Source of the DNA: Flavobacterium frigidimaris | GTDB taxonomy: Bacteria > Bacteroidota > Bacteroidia > Flavobacteriales > Flavobacteriaceae | Assembly (NCBI GenBank): GCA_900129595.1 | Contig: FQWG01000029.1 | Location: forward strand, 1 to 42,939 | Reading direction: 5' to 3' | Length of the DNA: 42,939 nt | Shown: positions 41,606 through 42,939 of the stretch, piece by piece | Position numbering within the stretch: the stretch's first letter is position 1 | Layout: each line of letters opens with the position of its first letter | Position numbers and translations under genes: made by a program | The notes under the pieces: model-generated | Told to the model about the DNA's origin: nothing | What the model saw: only the letters and a program-made list of their open reading frames with translations | Database searches by the model: none

Positions 41606-42846
41606 TGAATTTTATATTTCAATACAAAAACGCAATTACCCTATTGATTCTGGCTTGTTTACTGGCTATGAACTCCAATATAGTGATGTCTGGGCTTGAC
41701 AGTAATCTATTCGGAATTGTATTTTCAATCGTATTGTTTCTAATTGGGGGTAGAAAAACTTCATTCAATATGAACTACCCTCTTTTAGTTTTAATTTTTA
41801 TATTAGAATTTATAAGCTTTCGTTTGCATACCAAATCTTTGCATTTTTTAGCTTTAGCATTGCTAGCCTGCTTTTTATATTACAGTCTTACCAGAAAATT
41901 TTCATTCATCGCCTTTATCTGTATCTTATTATTCTCATCCGTTTTCAGTACTTTTTTTGATTATTTGACTGTAGAAATCAAACAAACTCTTTGTTACGGC
42001 GTATATCTCACTTTAAAAGATTTCATCCCAATAACAAAGATCGAAGGTGTTAATTTTTATATCAACAATGCGAAAATCACTATAGATACGGCATGTATGG
42101 GATTGTCGATGTTTAAAACCGGTTTGCTTGTTGGAGCTTTTTTACTGACTCTGGAAGAACGAAAACAACATAAATATTTCAATATCAAACAAATCTTTCT
42201 GTTTTGTTTTATGGTGATTTTATTCAATATCATTTCGAATTATTTCAGAATCGTAACTTTAATTTTATTTAATTGCACAGAAGAGAATACTTTACATTAC
42301 ACGATTGGTTTACTTTGTTTTGCATTTTATCAAATTATACCAATGTTATTCTTCATTCGTTTTTTTAAACCTAATCAAGAAGAAACACTCCAGTCAAATT
42401 CTAATAAATTTACCTTCTTACTTATTACAATAGCATTTTCAATTGTACTCATAACCAGCTTAGAAATCAAAAAAGAATTGAAACATAATTTGCTCGAAAA
42501 TTTAAATACAACTTATAATCTTAAAAAAGGAATCTGGATAAGTCCTGAAGTTTTTAAAATTGTAACTCCTGAAAAACTTATCTATATTAAAACTCCGTCA
42601 CACAATCCTTTGGTCTGCTGGACAGGAACTGGGTATAAAATTATAGAATCGAAAATGATTTCTTCGGACAATGAAAGAATATGGCAGGTAAAAATGGAGA
42701 AAAACAACATTCAATATTACTCATATTGGTGGTATGAATGTGATCGCAAAAAATATACTTCGCTAGTTGAAGTCCTTTTAATCAAACTTTTTTATAATAA
42801 ATCTGTGCGACTTGTAAACGAAACCGGTAAAACCCAATTGATATAA
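41605..42846 (+). CDS. xrtN: Exosortase XrtN
   Basis: The protein has 413 residues from ATG 41605. A longer in-frame start inside the upstream gene is rejected because the TAATG overlap is the natural coupling. About eight membrane helices lie in residues 1-285. The exosortase catalytic triad is visible: C164 in DTACMGLSMFKTG, R215 in SNYFRIVTL and H231 in LHYTIGLL. A C-terminal soluble part (about 290-413) reads WISPEVFKIVTPEKLIYIK and WQVKMEKNNIQYYSYWWYE, resembling EpsI-like domains fused to some exosortases. It should cleave and process the VIT protein encoded just upstream, a dedicated enzyme-substrate pair. Confidence 0.93.
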   Translation: MNFIFQYKNAITLLILACLLAMNSNIVMSGLDSNLFGIVFSIVLFLIGGRKTSFNMNYPLLVLIFILEFISFRLHTKSLHFLALALLACFLYYSLTRKFSFIAFICILLFSSVFSTFFDYLTVEIKQTLCYGVYLTLKDFIPITKIEGVNFYINNAKITIDTACMGLSMFKTGLLVGAFLLTLEERKQHKYFNIKQIFLFCFMVILFNIISNYFRIVTLILFNCTEENTLHYTIGLLCFAFYQIIPMLFFIRFFKPNQEETLQSNSNKFTFLLITIAFSIVLITSLEIKKELKHNLLENLNTTYNLKKGIWISPEVFKIVTPEKLIYIKTPSHNPLVCWTGTGYKIIESKMISSDNERIWQVKMEKNNIQYYSYWWYECDRKKYTSLVEVLLIKLFYNKSVRLVNETGKTQLI

Positions 42847-42853
42847 AAAAAGG

Positions 42854-42888
42854 AGCCGTCTCAAAACAAAAATTGAGACGGCTTTTTA
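42854..42888 (+). terminator. Intrinsic terminator of the XrtN operon
   Basis: AGCCGTCTCAA (42854-42864) and TTGAGACGGCT (42873-42883) form a perfect 11-bp stem with an 8-base loop and a T-run. It begins eight bases after the xrtN stop. The remaining 50 bases to the window end show no feature. Confidence 0.85.
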
Positions 42889-42939
42889 TTTGTTGCCCAT
42901 TTTGGCTTTTAATGTTTTGATTTTAAGGGAAGGAAAAAA

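Overview
The window looks like chromosomal DNA of a Flavobacterium-type bacterium (phylum Bacteroidota). The DNA is AT-rich. Promoter-like sites have the Bacteroidota form TAnnTTTG(C), and Shine-Dalgarno sequences are mostly absent. The proteins carry Bacteroidota hallmarks (exosortase XrtN with its VIT-domain partner, BBP2-type porin, four-helix-bundle protein, mitochondrial-type aconitase). Many intergenic gaps hold short palindromic repeats typical of flavobacterial genomes. No tRNA, rRNA body, CRISPR array, transposase or prophage was found.

Layout. 1-210: two tandem copies of an rRNA-type promoter and leader pointing left, so an rRNA operon probably lies just outside the window. 211-1813: repeat-rich spacer and a luciferase-like flavin oxidoreductase. 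2070-13899: a potassium-uptake (Kdp) locus containing an NtrC-type sigma-54 response regulator, a small conserved protein, two tiny membrane peptides (the second is KdpF), kdpA, an antisense four-helix-bundle gene, kdpB, kdpC, an outer-membrane porin, a cut-down KdpD (KdpD plus USP domains only) and a separate membrane histidine kinase. 13900-14440: an island of nested repeats. 14576-15337: a PAP2 phosphatase.

15526-24308: a DNA-damage and mutagenesis block. A self-cleaving S24/LexA-like repressor is divergent from dinB and a second DnaE (DnaE2/ImuC-like, with a degenerate PHP site). These are followed by a DnaQ-exonuclease/GIY-YIG fusion, exonuclease III, an AlkB dioxygenase and a DUF1810 protein. 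24600-26012: an APC amino-acid permease. 26442-27818: three small genes (lipoprotein, exported protein, DUF5958-like). 28206-30015: a histidine kinase overlapping a single-domain response regulator. 30019-31461: a LysM/NlpC-P60 wall hydrolase. 31887-33275: a secreted CarboxypepD-reg/Kelch protein that starts at TTG. 33498-38661: two different aconitases in tandem. 39104-42846: an XrtN exosortase pair, in which a VIT-domain target with a C-terminal PEP motif overlaps its dedicated exosortase by one base.

The most unusual points are the rewired Kdp regulation (a sigma-54 regulator and split sensor in place of KdpD/KdpE), the compact SOS-mutasome block under its own S24 repressor, the exosortase/VIT pair, and families of nested palindromic repeats that also run into gene ends and possibly into coding sequence.
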